In this document: one piece after another, positions 49,366 through 62,170 of the stretch
Layout of the letters: every line of letters starts with the position of its first letter
Position numbering within the stretch: the stretch's first letter is position 1
Translations under genes and position numbers: made by a program
Notes under the pieces: model-generated
What the model was told of the DNA's origin: nothing
What the model saw: only the letters and a program-made list of their open reading frames with translations
The model's database searches: none
Assembly: GCA_022605955.1 (NCBI GenBank)
Contig: JAKCOZ010000005.1
Coordinates: 7,598,001-7,662,000, forward strand
Reading direction: 5' to 3'
From: Rallus limicola
Lineage: Eukaryota; Chordata; Aves; Gruiformes; Rallidae
DNA length: 64,000 bases

Positions 49366-52300
49366 TTTACTATTGGGGGAGATTCAGGTTACAATAGAGC
49401 CCTATGGATAGCTACAATGGAAAGAGTAGTTACTGTGTTGCAAGGGAGGGTTTAATACTTTGGGGTTTTTTAAGCAGGTCTTCTGGTAAAATAAAGTAAT
49501 ATACTGCACATTTTCACCTACCACAGAGTGGATCTTCCTTTCCACCCCCTTGTCACAAATCATTTCACTGAGCTTACACATCTTTCCCCATACTTCTTAT
49601 CAAGACTACTCCTGCTTCCTCATACAAACTGAAGCTTGTCAGACTGTATCTACATTAACAAGTCCAGCAGCACAGTAAGAGGGATGTGTAGAGCAAAGCA
49701 GCCAGTGCTAAAGGAAAGAAAAACCTCACTCTGCGCTTATTTCAGGGAGGTGACTTGAGACTGAACACTCATAAGCAGCTGGCACACATCTTCCAGTTAA
49801 ATGTAATTTAAAATAAAAACCAAATGTGTGCACTACAAGATCACTCCAGGATGCAAACCAAAGCAGAGTAAACAAAACCATCAGAAGACGGATTGAAAAG
49901 CACAATCCCCAGGCAACATACCGCAAGCATCCTCCAGCTACTCTAATAGCTTCAGACTCAGTTTTCAGTTTTAGTCTCAGAGAAGCCTGTCTGCTCTCCC
50001 TAAACACATTTTTAAAGCCCTCTCCTTCCCAAAGTGAAGGGTGCCCATCATAACTTCACTGCAGTGCAGTGACCACCTCCCAGGCAGCGGTGAACACAAG
50101 CTGAAGTTGGCTCCAGAGTTTTCCAGCTTGCTTGGCACCAATACTGAGGTTCTTCAGTGCCAGATGCTGCTAGCAAATACTGCAGTGGATGTGGAAAATA
50201 AAGTCTGTCTTGAGGCACCTATCACTACCTCTAGATAGGCTCCCTTCAAAGGAAATGAGCCTTCTTGGCTTGAAGTTTGAAGCAAAGAGAACTGGGAAGT
50301 CTACACGTGGCTTATTAAACATTAAATTATACAAAACATGTGAATTTGGATTGAATTAAGACTGAATTCTGTGCTTCTGAAGAAAGTACAAAGTAATGAA
50401 GTAAACATTTTAAATAAATTACTCGTTTATTCTTTTAAATAAATGAATAAATATGTTTTCACAAAATGGCAACAATAAGCAGGAGGTATTTCACAGTTTG
50501 ATCCCCTCCCCAGTCAAGCTTCTCTGTCCAGAATCTAAACAGAAAACCAGCAGACATTGCTCTGTGAAAGGGGGCACCTCCAATAACATCTTGTTAATGT
50601 TCACCTAACTGTGCCAATGCTCTTTAAAAGATTCTTATAATCACATCTCCAGCCTTCTCAAGCAGACCTAGTCAAATTCATAAACACAACCAGTTTGGCA
50701 GACTTAAGTAACCTCGAGAAGCACAAGCTGTTCCAGGCCTGACCTCCATTAATAATTAACCACAAATTGATATTTCCTCATGTCAGAGAAGGGAAGGGGG
50801 CAGGGGTGTTTAGCAGAGTAACTAGCTAGTAAGACCACTACAGCAGAGCAGAAGAGAGATTGCCACACTACACCCTTAATTCTTCTGCAAAATAAACAGC
50901 CCCTTTTAACTGCCCCTAGAAACACAATCACCATGCTGCTGGTGTCGTAGCCATGTCCTGGCAGGCACAGCCTAGCCAGTGACAGCCACCTCATAACCAG
51001 TTATAATTTAACTCAAGAAAACTTGTTTTCCAGCTTTGTTCAAGCCTCCATTGGTGAGAACTGGATCCAACACCCTCGCACCCGTCTCGCAGGGCCAGTT
51101 GGGCATCCTGGGAGGCTTTCTACAAGCTCAGTAATGTCCAGCAAACACACAATTTGAGCAGTAGCCCTTATCAAGTGTTTTCTTTATATTATGCATCATT
51201 TTGAAAATACCTTAGAGATGTCAGTTTTCCCAGGTAAAAACATTATTCTTTTTATATTAGGTGTCACCCATCTCCCCCAAGCTATTTAGCAAATACAAAG
51301 TTGAATCAGTTGCCCTCTCTTTCCCACCAGAAGAAGCCTTATTACTGGTAGTAGCAGCACCTCTATGTTATTGTTTATTTTGGGTTTGCAGCCGAACAAG
51401 CTGTACTGATGTGAGCACTTTCATACCCATGAACTGTTCACCCTGAGGAATTCCCTTACTCCAGCTGTATGATTCATAACAAAGCGCTGCCAATTGAGGC
51501 TTCTTGCAATTTATAACCGAAAACACGTCTATAGAAAACACAGAGTGAAGAGATACAAGCCCTGGAAAGCCTACACCACCACCCCCAACCACCTTGAAAC
51601 CAGCTCCTCAAACAGATCTCCGACCAGCAGAGGGGAAGGAGTAAAGGAAAAAGTGCTGAGGTGTTTTAAGTAACACATGCCACATGAACTGTTTCCTCGC
51701 ATGATGACGGAGGCAACTCTGGATGTGAACTGCACAGGCAGGCGCATACACACACTCCGCCACAGAGCAGCCCTGATGCTCACCAAGGCAGCCAGCACAC
51801 CATTCTGCAGCAAGCAACCACAGACCCAACAGTTTAACAACAAAAGCAATGATTACAATCCTCGATTAAAACATGTAAGGCATTTCAGAGCTCAGGAATT
51901 TTGGCCCATCATACAGCAAGAAAATCAAGCTCAGCTGACAGTACCCTTTGCCTGACATGATGCCTCTCTCCTGCATAGATCAGTGGGGAAGGCTGAGGCC
52001 AGAGGGTGGTTCCAAGCCTGGAAGCAGTCCGAATGGGAAGCAAATCATAAAATGTCCTAATTTTTGCTGTTGCAAAACACAGTACTTCCCACCTAAAAAA
52101 CATTACAATGCTGACTTCAGATCTGTGCAACACTGGAGGTATTTTAAAAATCACACACTACCAACGTCGCATTGAAATTGAAAATATAGTTCATTTAAGT
52201 GTGATGTGAACTAGTCTCAATTGCACCATTGTCTCAATACTTGGAAACAGAACTTAGGCCATGCACTGAACGCAAACATATTTTACATAGAATATCAGAG

Positions 52301-55300
52301 TGAACTCCGATGACTCAGTGCTGTCATTTGTAACCAGTAGCAGCACAGAAGAATACAAGCGCTGTATTCGTATTTCCCTCAAGTATCAAAGCTAAATCTT
52401 GTGATGCCAATAGGACTGCAATCATAGTTAAAAAGACAAATGGAACAATACTTCAAGCATTTTTCTTTCTGCTGGGCAAGAAGCTGTTATGCAACTGAAA
52501 AGAAAGCACAAGCAGCGCAGTATCGGCCACCAGCCCCGAATGAGAACACGCTCTCCCAATCAGAATGTGCCACCATCAACACAAACGGCGCATTTCAACA
52601 GCCAGGGCTTGGCCAACCTAATCTCTTCTTTTAAAGGACTAATACTTTTTGAACCTGAAAACAGTAGGCAAGCTGAAATAAAAGTCACAAACAGTGGTGT
52701 TTAGGAGAGCCCAAACCTTTGGGTTTTGGACAACAGACAGTGCTGAAAGATGAATTGGTACTATTCCTACTGTCTGTCACTCTTCAGTGCAGTAAGAGGG
52801 ATCAGGGTGAGTAGAGATGCAGAGCATAAAGCTTCCTCCATTTCTGCAAGTATAGTCAAAAGATTTTGCCACCTTCCCTAAAAGAGAAATAATATTTGAT
52901 TGGAGGAGTTTAGCTCAAACTACTGTTTGTAAGCCACTTGTTCAAATCCTACTGTCTTTTTAAATTTTGTTTTAAAAAACATCCTAAACAAATACATGTG
53001 CTATTTTTCCATCTTATTTCCAGCTAAGTTTATTTTTATTTCATGGCTTAATTTTGCATTCTTAGTCTACTGGGCTGTTGTTAGAAGTGGACCAACCCAG
53101 CTAAGAAGTTTATTTATAAGTTCCACTTTAGAACAGGTCTAGGCAATATCAAATGCAGCTCCTGTAAAAATAATTATCTAGATGACTACAGCTATTTTCC
53201 TTCTTGCTACTTCACTTTCACGGAATGGCTGGTGTGCCAGAACATCTGCACACCCATGAAGGGGTATACTATTCACATAAATTTGGTTCTTGATCACGTC
53301 CTCTAAACTACTCAAAGTAGAGGAGGTTCAAAGTTATCTTTCTCTTCTTACAATAGATGTTTCAGTTGGTCAAAGCATACATCAGTACAGCAATGCAAAG
53401 TTACTGCTCTCCCCATGGGACTTGCGCATTAAGTTTGCAACAGCATGCACACAAACAACCTGTCGAGCTCATCCAGTTCCACATGATGCAAAGACTTGCA
53501 AATCAGGGCGTGCTGTACCAAGAGAGCACAGCTCCAGAGGTGTATAAAACTGTTCCCCTGCACTGAGAGTTACCCAGCAGTGAGTAACATTAGAGTTAAA
53601 ACTTTCGCCAAATACATGAAAAATCATAATCACTCTTCCAATGGGACCAACAAGAACTTAGTTATCCAGCAGTTGCTGAGTTGCCAAGACATCACACCTA
53701 GATCACATCCAAATCCTTCTGTAAGAGAAACATTGCAGTAAATAAAACCTTAGCCTTTTACATCTTACTGTAAAAGAATGAAGTTGTCTAATCCAAACCA
53801 CTTTTCTTGATTTATCTTCCTCTGCCGCAGTTTTGAGGTCACTCCTTCATTTACATTTGGTAACAACTTTCAAACATGTACTGACTGAGGGGTATAAACA
53901 CACACATTAAGTACATGTTTCAAAGGATTTTTTTTATATATACGTACAGAGAATGAAACCTCTTCAAAGTCCTAATTATTTTTTAACACAAATTCCTTAC
54001 TTAAAACTGGGTTTTTCATATTTTGCTTTTATATAACAGGTGTTTTTCTTTGATTGTAAGCAGCCACATCATGAAGATAGCATTGGTTGCTTGCTGAAAA
54101 CCACTGTATAAACTAAACATGGCACATGCAGAACAATAAAGAACAAACAGAGGGAAAATAGAAACCTGAAAGAAGTCTTTCCTATGGGCAAAAAACATTC
54201 TCTCTCACAGAGGGCTCAGTTTCTTAATGAACACTAACTGCATTAACCCACACTATACTGTTTCCCAAAGCCACCAGTGCAAAAAATTTGTCCCTCTCCC
54301 CTATGTAGAGGAACTTAAACTGTATATGATTTAACTATACAAAAGGGTATGCAAAAAGAAAGGCAAGATTACATGCAGCATGACCCCCACCAGCTAGAGC
54401 ATAGTGGTGATAAACATAGGCCAGTTTTTCCTCTGTTGTGTTCCCTTCCATATTTAATATTTCCATTTGTAGCATAAATAAACTATATTTAAACATTCAT
54501 TTTTTGTTTACTCTTTAAACCAAAGTTTAGACATCTCTTCAAATTAGTTTTAAAGGGACGTTTAGTCTCAGGGAGCACTTGTCACAAAGAGTTCCCAAAA
54601 TATTTATTGCGGAAAAAAACTCCCATGATGTCGTCCTCTTGCAGAGCTGAGCTGACACAGTAAAAGGAAGAAATTAGCCCACAGCATCATTTCACAACCC
54701 ATAGAGAAATGTATTTTTAAAAAAATCCTTTAGAAACTCATTAAAGTAATCCATTCTTCTTCAGCTGAATACCAAATAATTTCTTGACTCACAAAATAAC
54801 TTCATATTAATACATGAGACAGAGCTTTTTTTCTTTTCCTGAGAACAAAGTCTGTTACTTCCAAAGGGCTTCACAAATAAGATCTCAAACACCAAAATTC
54901 CCCATATGAAACAGATTCAAGTGCTGAAAAATACCAAGACCTTGTGAGGACCACCACTACCCCTACAAATACTTTAAAACCTCAAATAACAAACTGTGGG
55001 AAAACCTTTTCAACTAGAACAGACAGAGTGTAGACAAGCAAGGAACAATAATAACAATAATAATAAAAACAGAATAACTGAAAGGAAAAGGGTAGGAAGT
55101 ACCAGATGACTAAAGCTTCTAGGAAAACACAGGAAGATGTTTACAAGGCAGTGATGTACATTAACAGCTTATTAGTCAAAAAAGCAGAAAGACATATTAT
55201 AAAAGAAGCAAATAAAAAGTCTTCTGGAAATTGTTCAAGTTCCACCAATTGTTGTGTACCAACACAGGCAAAAACTGCATCATTCAGAAGAGGGGAAAAA

Positions 55301-58300
55301 ACACAAGTACATTTTACTCAAGGCAGTGGAATAAGGTAAAGGGTAACCCCATTTTTGTAAACAAAAAATATTAAACAGAGGGTGTGGAAACAGGAGAGAA
55401 GAATAGCGCTTTCTACATATGGAAAAGTAAACTACCTTTTGTAAATAACTAAGGTTTCAGATAAAATTGTGACTATAGGTAATTTTTATGAGTACCTGAT
55501 ACTAGTGGTTACTCTTATCTTCCAAAGGAAGCTGAAATCACCAGTAAAAGTTTCTTTGTTACCTTATTATAAGCTTTTTATCAATTATCAGCGCTGAAGT
55601 TTGTTTTCTCTCCACACTTGTGCATTTTATGTGACATCCAGACCTTGAGCCTAAGCTATCTCACTTCTGTGGGCAGGCACCACTTTCAGCCTACACCAGG
55701 AAGATCAGGGAAAGGTTAGAATGTCATTTTACATCCAAAGACCCTAAGGAGCAGATCTGGAGGGACTGGTCACGCTAATAAAAGCATCAAGATAAGGTGA
55801 GCACAGAAGTGAGGAAACCCACTTCCAACTCATGGTTCACTTTCTAACTAAGAGTCAACTAAAACTAAAGTAAAATTCTTAAAATAACACAAAGCAAGTT
55901 TTCTCTAGCACTGGACACCACTTGCCTCCAGGCAAGGCAACAGCCAAGATTCAGCTTTGTGATAAAAATCTTGTTTCTCCCAGCAATTTAAATTCCTGCC
56001 AATCTCATGGCTTGGAAGTTAAGTATCCTGGTGACATAAAACCTGCTGCAGGACAAGAGAGTGGAGTAACCTGAAGGAGCCCAGCCTCCAGCACAGAGGA
56101 GGGTAAGAAACACTCAGATGGTTGGACTACAGACAGTGGTTTCTGACAGGGAGAGTGCCCGAGAGCATCTCCAGCCTGTTTTAATGAGGGTGTTAATGGC
56201 ACTCCACACAAGTATTAGGTAGGACCTAAGCTTTCTTGTCCCTTAACTTTCCACCACTTACTCGGAGCCGCTAGTTCCTGTAGGGCTGTACATATTCGGC
56301 AAGAAACATTTATGCAAAAGTGAGGGGATTTTCATTTGAGAATAGCTGATTTTTTACATGAAAAGCATTAATCATATTTAATTTGTACCGTGCTCTAAAA
56401 AGCACTAGTAGAGTTTTCTAGAACTGTTAAATTAATTTAGCAAGAATGGAAAGAGTCACCTGAGTTTAAGATTACTGATTTAAAAATAGATTTTTGATGG
56501 GAATATCACTCATAAGATGCAATAATAATCCTCTGCAAATAAGAATCCAATTGCTTTTTAAATACTGAGATAGTTGTAGTAGCTTGGGTCATACTAAAAA
56601 TATATGAAAATACTTTTTATATCTGTTTTGTCTTTGGATATTTCACTGGGTCTTATTCTATTGCTGTGTTTTAGAACTTCAGCTTAACATTTTTCTAGGC
56701 TTCATCCCGTTATGCCCAAAGATTGTAGGCCACAATAGAGAAGAAGAAAAGGCAGTAATTCCAAAAAGAAATATTTTCTAATTTTTCCTGAAAACATAAG
56801 ATGAAAAATACTGTACAAAAAGTTTACATAATCCTGGGACTATTAAATATGTAACATTAATAATACAGAGAGAAATATATCTTGAAATTACACTAATTCC
56901 AAGTCACCGAGTAAGAGAAAAATAAATCAGAACTAAAATACTTGAACTGACTTGCTTAAAAAAAGCACTCCATTTATTTGGCTCTTCCATTTTCAGGCTA
57001 GAGATTAACCCCCTTTGTTTAGAAAGTTACCCACTCTCAAAATTGATGTGGAACATTGAGACACTGTATGAAAAAGTAACATGATGTGAAAAAAATACTA
57101 CAAACTGTACGAAGATTATCCCCAAACTGCACCTAAAAAACAAGACTCACCCCAGTTCTTGACATCTTTTCCAACATTTGTTAAATTGAAGTAAAACATC
57201 TGAAGGAGGTGCAGAGAAGAAAAGTCTTACTCCATTGGAAACACTACACTATCAAATAAATAACAGACTAAAACCCACTGTCATAATTACATGCTGTTCC
57301 TCTGCCACTCACAAGTTAGTGACTCTAAAGAGAAAACCGAGCTTCAAACTCCCTAGAAAAAGAAAAGATAGAGATTCTAAATGAAAGTGATCTGTAGAGG
57401 GGGGCAGGGGAAGCCAAGCACAGGTAACAGGATTTTCCAGGCTTTATGCTTCACTGTAGGCTATTTCAAGTCAAATAGAGGGCATTTGCTGCCTGTAGAA
57501 GTCAGAAAAGGTAACCCATTGCTAATCCATTTCATCGCAATAGCTATTAAAATTTGTTTTAAATACAGTTAACAACATCACATAAAATGCACAGCACACT
57601 TGTCAGCCAGCTCTAATGTGTTCATCCTTGGTAATTTCTTCATATTTGGTTTCAGACCACTGTCTGGGCTGCGCGTGAAAGTTTCAGATACCCAGAGATC
57701 CATCCCATATCTCACCCGAAGAACAACCTTTTCTTCCCAGGCCTGGATTGAAAGCAATATATTATTTTCCCCTCCATCTCAGATTTTCAGTCAAGAGATA
57801 TGAAGAAAAGTAATATTTCAATGACTTAGGAAGAGACCTATCATCAAGCTCAACTCTTAATTCCCTTATTTTCAAAGGGAAGAAAATTGAATAGTTGGGC
57901 CAGCTGAAAATAAGTATTTGATCAGCTGTGAGTTTACATCACCCTTCTACAGGAGCTTCACAGTGACAGGGAGGAAGTGCTAAGGATGTTTTCCTCATCA
58001 AATTAATCCCATGCCAAGACATCTGACATTCTCCCGGAACTGCGCTGTAACTGGAATTGAAGAAACTCAGAAGACACAAAAAGGTACAAAGAAATTTTTG
58101 AGGTATGAAAAGCAGATACTATTTACACATTTACTGTTGAATATCGTGAACTGAGGAGTGCTGGTATCACCACAAGGACATCCTACTTCCACATTTCTTC
58201 TTCCCTCAACAGAGTATCACCAGTTGATTATCGGGCCTGCTCTACCAGATTCATACTTCTGTGAGGCAATGGAGCAGTTTACCTCAGCTCTAACACTTCT

Positions 58301-59248
58301 GAATATGGAATTAAATAATTACATATTCAGTGAAGCAAAGGGTTTGTTGGGTTTTTTTTTTTTTTTCCCCAAACAAAAGCATAGGTGTTCTCTGCCTTTT
58401 TCCATAAAGTTCTGCACAGGAAGCAATGCTGCCTACAGTAACTGTTCTGTATGCATGCAGCAGTCGTATGCCACAACACCACACAGACCTCACTCTGCAA
58501 TAACAAAATTTAGCTCAACTAAAAGTAGTTTTTCTCCTGCATTTAACATTCCTCTGAAATAACTTGTTCAGCCTCAAATGACAGTGCTGTGCCCGTTACC
58601 AATGCTCTTCTTCCCCCACTCGCACACACACAAAAAAAAAGCCAACAACAAAATTCCTGTTTGAAAACGCACTGATTTGTCAAAAGGACCTTTGTTGCTA
58701 TGATCAGCATACTGGCAGACTGGAAACTACAAGAAAGTGAATATACACTGCTAAAAAGAAAACTATTCTAAAACAAAACAGCGTGCAGTGCCTTGAAATA
58801 GTACTGAGAGGTACATCCCTAAAAATACAATCCTGAAGCAGCAGAGGCTCACATCCCTACGTATTTAGGTTGGGATTTTGACAAGAATTAAGCATAGTTA
58901 GTTCCGTTCTACCCAGGAGCTGGTAAGCTAACACTAAAAGCCCTGCTCAGCCTCCCATCCACTTCAATAGACACAATCCAACCTTTTGAAAAATCATCAC
59001 CTCCAAAACAAAATTTGTTTTGAAGCAACTGCTATAAATTGAAGCCCACAACAAGAAAAGCAGCACACACAAATTCTAACGTTTCCATCGGTTATGTCAA
59101 CTTCCGTAAGACGAGTTGAAAGCTCACTCTTCCTCCCCACACCCTGTCTTTGTCTCCGGCATCTCGTTATGCAGGAGCCAGTCTCATTTCCCTGTTTCTG
59201 TGGGTACTTGTTTGCAAGATAGGAGGGAGGAAACATGCAAATACAAAA

Positions 59249-59272
59249 AAAAAATAAAATAAAATAAAATAA
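59249..59272. repeat. (AAAAT)n microsatellite
   Basis: An A-run followed by about four AAAAT units. Confidence 0.85.
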
Positions 59273-59967
59273 TGGAACAAAGAAAAATCGCAGGCACCAG
59301 CAGAGTCTCCAGGTCAGCGTCAGCTTCCCAAGCAATTTTTAAATGAAACTTTATTCCAGCTGATGGAACCCTGCTGGGTACAAAGCGTCCTCGAACCCGG
59401 AGAGCCACACACCGCTACCAAAGCCCAAATTACAGGATCTAGCCAAACATGTCTAAGAAAAAATAATTTCCAAGCACAACCAATGCCACACCCTCAGCAA
59501 GCAACAGATCTCACACTCCAACAGCGGTCCCCAGCAGTAAGTGCATTAAATGAAAACGCTAAGTCCTGGTTTACACGATTATGAACACCACCCCACCTCA
59601 CCACGCGCTACCATAAATGGTTCGGAGCAGCACAGATAAAGCAGTCCCCGCTGTATCAGTTTTCTCCCGGTAAGTCCATGTTAACACCTTGCTCTATTTA
59701 TCTGCCATCTCACCATGCCACTTCGTAATACAGTCTTGACCTATTTTCCAGATGCTTAATTAATCTCTGCCAGGCTGCCACGCTTAGTAGACGGCTACTG
59801 TGTGAATTTTAAACTTAGTTTATATAAACCTGTAGTAAATTAACTCTCTTACAGACTTAGCCTTATGCCAGAAATTAAGTCCTCACAATCCAGCCAAGCT
59901 TTTCTACTTTGGGTAAAATCCACGAGAGCATAAACTTTTTGCAAATGATGTAATGGAAGGTAATACC

Positions 59968-59984
59968 GGGGGGGGGGGGGGGGG
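59968..59984. repeat. Poly-G run (17 bp)
   Basis: Seventeen G on the plus strand, followed by AGGTGGTGG. In the HIPK3 transcript this is a C17 run in intron 1. Confidence 0.92.
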
Positions 59985-60501
59985 AGGTGGTGGAAGGAAT
60001 CATCACAGAAATATGCATTGTTATCAACAACTGCAGCTTTACTCAATGTATTTGTTTCTCACATTAGCAACACGTTTCCCACATTCAGAGATACAAAGTA
60101 ACCGAAATAAACACGGCTATGTGAAAGAAAGAAGATGTGAAAACCTCAGAGCCCCACATAATTTCTGGGAAGGCAAGCCTGGGAGGCTCAAAACAACTTC
60201 CCAAGTTAACAAAAAAGGAAACCATCGCAACTTCTGGCACTGACGTTTTATGTCAGATGCAACAGTTAGTAGCAAAAGTATCGCCTCAGCCTCAAAGATA
60301 TTTACAGATACGTAAGCACAAAGCACTGACGATTCAGGGCTTAGCGTAAATCACAAAAAGAAAAAGAAATAACTTGCTACAACGCTTAACACACGCAAAC
60401 GCAGCTGCCAGTTTTATAATTGATACCACGATGAATCAAGCACCATAACAAACCGAGCACAACCCCTGCCGCAATCACCACGCTGAAGCCACCAGCAATA
60501 G

Positions 60502-60524
60502 CCCCCCCCCCCCCCCCCCCCCCC
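60502..60524. repeat. Poly-C run (23 bp)
   Basis: Twenty-three C on the plus strand, so G23 in the HIPK3 transcript, about 800 nt downstream of the first exon. It is complementary to the run at 59968-59984. Confidence 0.92.
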
Positions 60525-61330
60525 GTTGTCACGGCACTAGTTCTTGGGAACTGACCAAATTTTAAAGCGTCAACTTCCTTCCCGGTTGTTTTTATTTATC
60601 CCGGCCCCTCAGCACCGTTTACTCCCCCCGCCCCAGCACCAGCTTCCCGCACAGCGCAGAGGCGGGAGTCCCACGGGTCTCTCCTCGGGGTTCAGGGCGA
60701 GGGACGGCGGCCGGGTCCCGCCGGGGCTACGAGGAGCCGCCGAGGCGGAGGCGGCTGAGAGCAGCACCCGTAACGGGAGGAGCCGCCACCGCGCTCGGGC
60801 ACCACCCGCGGTAGCCCCTCGTACGGCGCGGGGAAGGCGGCTGCCGCCGGCCGGGCGGCCCGAGCGCACCATACAAGGCGGAGGGGGACGCAGCGCGCCC
60901 GGGAAGGGAGCACGACACCACCGAAGCCCGCCCGGCCCCGCCGCCGCCCCGCGGCCGGTAACGAGCGTGGCGGACGGCCACGCCTCCACCCGCCGAGCGG
61001 CGGCGGCCTCGCCCGGCAGCCGGGGCTGCGCCGGCAGGCTCGGAGCGGTCGCTTCCCCACGCCGGGGAAGGGGAAACTTCGGGGACGCGGCAGAGCAGGC
61101 GCCGGCGAGGGGAACGGAAGCGGCGCTGTCCGCTCCCCGCCGCCGGGCTTCGGCAAGGGCAGCGGCGCCGCTAGCCTCCGCGGCGGGCAGCGGCCGCCGC
61201 CGCGCCCCGGGGCAAAGGGACAAGGCTGGCCCTAGCCCTTCGCCCCGGAGCCCCCCGCGGGAAGGAAGCGGAGGCAGTGCCCCTCTCCGTCCGCTGGGAA
61301 CGGCCCCGCTCCTCTCCCGGCCGCTCACCT

Positions 61331-61384
61331 TCACGGATCGGGCCGCACTGGCGTCCGAGCTGGAGCTGCCGTCGCCCTGGGCAT
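61331..61384 (-). promoter_or_regulatory. Upstream ORF of 17 codons ending 4 nt before the HIPK3 ATG
   Basis: The sense strand reads ATGCCCAGGGCGACG and stays open for 17 codons (MPRATAAPARTPVRPDP) to a TGA at 61331-61333. After splicing the order is TGA, AGGT, ATG, so the uORF stops only 4 nt before the main start. Its ATG has G at -3 and C at +4, a moderate context. It is out of frame with HIPK3. An effect on translation is inferred, not shown. Confidence 0.6.
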
Positions 61385-61423
61385 GTCCGGGAGCGCCACG
61401 GGGAAACGCCGCTCCGGTCGGGC

Positions 61424-61474
61424 TCAGCCCTTCACCCCCGCCGCTCCTGCCGCCGCCGCCTCGGCCGCTGCCAT
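61424..61474 (-). promoter_or_regulatory. Upstream ORF of 16 codons at a YY1/TISU-like start element
   Basis: The ATG at 61472-61474 is embedded in CAAGATGGCAGC, one mismatch from the YY1/TISU consensus SAASATGGCGGC, with A at -3 and G at +4 (strong context). The peptide is MAAAEAAAAGAAGVKG, then TGA at 61424. It is used only if transcription starts upstream of it. Confidence 0.5.
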
Positions 61475-62170
61475 CTTGTCCTGGCGGCTGGGAGGAAAAA
61501 GCCCCAGCTCAGCCCGCTCGGCAGCCCGGGCCTCCGCCTCATCTTCCCGGGGAGGGACCCAGCCCGCCCCCGGCCGCCGCCTCCTCCGCCTCCGCCCGCC
61601 TCCGCCTCTGCCCTGCCCGCGGCGGCCTAGCGGCGCCCGCCTCCGCCCATCGCCTCGGAGCGGCGGGAGGAGGCCCCGCCGAGCGCCGCGGAGGAGACCT
61701 GCGGGCCGCGCCGCACCGAGGCTCCGCTCCGCCGTGCCCCGGGCCCGCGCCCAGCCTGCGGGGCCCAACCTGCGGGTCTGCCCGCCGCCCGCCCCCTCCG
61801 CCCCAGTGCGGCGCCTCAGCGGCAGCGCCCCCACCCGGCCCCGCCGTGCGACGCCCGCCGCAGCCGGGAGACGCCCTCCGCCACCGCCCTCCGCTCCCTC
61901 GCCCGCGCAGCCAGGACTCCCCCCCCATCCCAGCGCCCCGAGCCCGCGGTCAGCCCCCAAGCGCATAACAGAACGGACCCGCCGGTCGCGGCTCTCCTGG
62001 CTCGGACAAAGTCGGGCGCCGGCGCTGCACGTAACGCCTGGCGCTTCTGCCCCGTCGCTCCGATAGGGCGAGGCAGGTGTGCGGCCATCGTCTCCCCTAG
62101 CAGCAGCGAGGCAAAGGCAGGACCCTCCGCCTCTTCACCACCAGCTGACGGTTCCCCCAGGAAGCCGTGT

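Larger units (their letters stand above)
61329..61485 (-). other. HIPK3: HIPK3 exon 1 (5' UTR, non-coding; 5' end approximate)
   Basis: The 3' end is placed at 61329 by the sense-strand sequence GATCCGTGAAG followed by the strong donor GTGAGCGG. Spliced to exon 2 it gives GTGAAG-GTATGGCC, with the main ATG two bases into exon 2. The transcription start is not visible directly; it is placed near 61485 because of the YY1-like element, which usually lies just downstream of the start site. The true start may be further upstream within the island. Two short upstream ORFs lie in it. Confidence 0.7.
60600..62170 (-). promoter_or_regulatory. HIPK3: CpG-island promoter of HIPK3
   Basis: GC content and CpG density rise sharply at about 60600 and fall again at about 62170; the flanks are AT-rich. 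The island spans the non-coding first exon and the first 700 bp of intron 1. GGGCGG/CCGCCC-type Sp1 boxes are abundant, and a YY1-like motif CAAGATGGCAGC sits on the sense strand at 61466-61477. No TATA box was recognised, as expected for a housekeeping-type promoter. Large open frames of up to 474 codons cross the island in several phases on both strands because stop codons are rare in such sequence; none has a recognisable domain. Confidence 0.88.

Noticed and set aside
57130..57160. Strong-looking GTGAGT donor on the minus strand in intron 1 as an alternative first exon
   Set aside because: No CpG island, promoter signal or homology upstream of it; single splice-like motifs are common by chance.
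60609..61334. 241-codon minus-strand frame starting at the exon 1/intron 1 junction
   Set aside because: It starts with ATGAAGGTGAG... only because of local bases around the donor and reads GC-rich intron 1; no homology and it crosses the splice site.
60544..61968. 474-codon plus-strand open frame across the CpG island
   Set aside because: Proline/alanine/arginine-rich composition artefact of very high GC; other frames on both strands are also open here, there are no domains, and it overlaps the HIPK3 first exon antisense.
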